DNA of 5,274 bases from Chloroflexota bacterium (GTDB taxonomy: Bacteria > Chloroflexota > Dehalococcoidia > Tepidiformales > Tepidiformaceae): NCBI GenBank assembly GCA_025350285.1, contig JANXYE010000527.1, forward strand, positions 1-5,274. Reading direction: 5' to 3'. The position numbers and the translations under genes are program-made. Within the stretch, counting starts at the first letter, position 1. Every line of letters starts with the position of its first letter. The notes beneath the pieces were generated by a model. The model saw only the letters and a list, made by a program, of their open reading frames with translations, was not told the origin of the DNA and ran no database searches. Of the stretch, positions 4,535 through 5,274 are shown one piece after another.

Positions 4535-5274
4535 GCCTGTTATGGCAGAATGCGCGTGGACCTTCCGCGAACGGGCGGCTCTTCGTGCAGACTCCCCTGG
4601 ACCAACTCATCAACGCGAACGTGTTCGACATCCTTGGCGTCTCGCCAGCGTCCGATGTCCGCGCGCTTCGCCGGCGGCTCGAAGAGGTGCGGCTCCAGCA
4701 GAGCATGGGCATCGCGGAGGTCTCCGAGGAGCAACTCCGCGACGCCGAACGCGCGATAACAGACCCGCGCCGTCTCGACGAATTTCGCCTGACCGCCCGC
4801 TGGGCGAGCGAGCCCGCCCTCGCCTATGTAGCGCCGGCGCACGATGAAGCCGTCACGCGCATCGCTAAATTGCGCTCCGTAAGCATGGACGACGCGTTGG
4901 ATTGCATCTGGCCGCTGCTGCGGACGTGCGGGGACGCTCCGGTCTGGCAGGCCCTCGGCCGCCCGTTTGGAACGGAAGAAGCGTACGGCCGAGCCACCGT
5001 CTCTCTCGGCGCGGCGGCGCTGACTGCCGCTCTGACCGAACCGAGCCGGTTCGCGGGGGCGCAGACGATCCCGCACCTGCTCTCCGCGACGACGTGGCCG
5101 CTCGACGAACTTGGCTCGGCCGTCTCGGCGGAAATCACGGCTTCGACGGAGGCGTGGGTCGCATACGCGGCGGAGTGGCGGCTCGACAATACGCCTTCGA
5201 CCGCGGACAGCGAGGGCGCGATCCGCGCGTTCGGGCTGATCACGAACGAGGCCGTGGAGTTTCAGAAGGTCCTG
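4528..5274 (+). CDS. hypothetical protein with J-domain-like N-terminus, partial (right edge)
   Basis: An uninterrupted frame from ATG 4528 to the window end gives 249 residues with no stop. Residues about 24-92 resemble the degenerate J-like domains at the front of some bacterial hypothetical proteins: INANVFDILGVSPASDVRAL (28-47), a helix RRRLEEVRLQQ (48-58), and a final ITDPRRLDEFRLTARW (77-92). The HPD tripeptide needed to stimulate DnaK is absent, so classical co-chaperone activity is not expected. The rest is Ala-rich and predicted mostly helical, with no motif recognised. The start is uncertain. ATG 4528 has only an AGGA 12 nt upstream and lies inside an inverted repeat; GTG 4585 sits just before the conserved part but also lacks a good ribosome binding site. 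It lies 58 nt downstream of the phosphatase, so it may be in the same operon or have its own promoter. Confidence 0.7.
   Translation, partial: MSCLLWQNARGPSANGRLFVQTPLDQLINANVFDILGVSPASDVRALRRRLEEVRLQQSMGIAEVSEEQLRDAERAITDPRRLDEFRLTARWASEPALAYVAPAHDEAVTRIAKLRSVSMDDALDCIWPLLRTCGDAPVWQALGRPFGTEEAYGRATVSLGAAALTAALTEPSRFAGAQTIPHLLSATTWPLDELGSAVSAEITASTEAWVAYAAEWRLDNTPSTADSEGAIRAFGLITNEAVEFQKVL

Noticed and set aside
3687..4712. 341-residue minus-strand open frame
   Set aside because: It is antisense to the phosphatase gene, which has all its catalytic motifs; the translation is Arg/His-rich and featureless.

Overview
This GC-rich (clearly above 60% by eye), gene-dense window is bacterial and chromosomal in character. 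Small N-terminal lipoproteins rather than large periplasmic proteins, several apparent TTG starts and an FTR1/cupredoxin cluster would fit a high-GC monoderm-like lineage such as Chloroflexota. That placement is a weak inference; no rRNA, tRNA or marker gene fixes the taxon. No CRISPR array, tRNA, insertion sequence or phage gene was recognised.

Layout. The left half (1-2619) is transcribed leftward and the right half (2969-5274) rightward, with a 349-bp divergent intergenic region between them. The leftward set starts with an FTR1-family iron permease (1762-2619). It is followed by two small cupredoxin-fold lipoproteins: one resembling the cupredoxin domain of EfeO (1340-1708), and one plastocyanin-like but ending before its C-terminal copper loop (931-1287). 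Next come a small zinc-ribbon protein (623-940) and a HipA-like kinase running off the left edge (1-573). The permease and lipoproteins look like a compact iron-uptake operon. A plausible promoter with an embedded 16-bp palindrome lies just upstream of the permease and may be a metal-responsive operator.

The rightward set is a DUF983 zinc-ribbon membrane protein (2969-3325), a 160-residue protein that is only the C-terminal domain of diaminopimelate decarboxylase (3322-3804, starting at a TTG that overlaps the DUF983 stop), a histidine-phosphatase family protein (3855-4469, probable TTG start), and a protein with a J-domain-like N-terminus that runs off the right edge (4528-5274).

The two most informative oddities are both truncations at gene junctions: the plastocyanin-like lipoprotein that lost its copper loop where the zinc-ribbon/HipA-like segment begins, and the orphan LysA C-terminal domain that keeps an excellent ribosome binding site although the catalytic barrel is missing. 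I see no convincing wholly new system. The strongest functional hypothesis is a reduced EfeUO-like iron importer that uses stand-alone cupredoxin lipoproteins.
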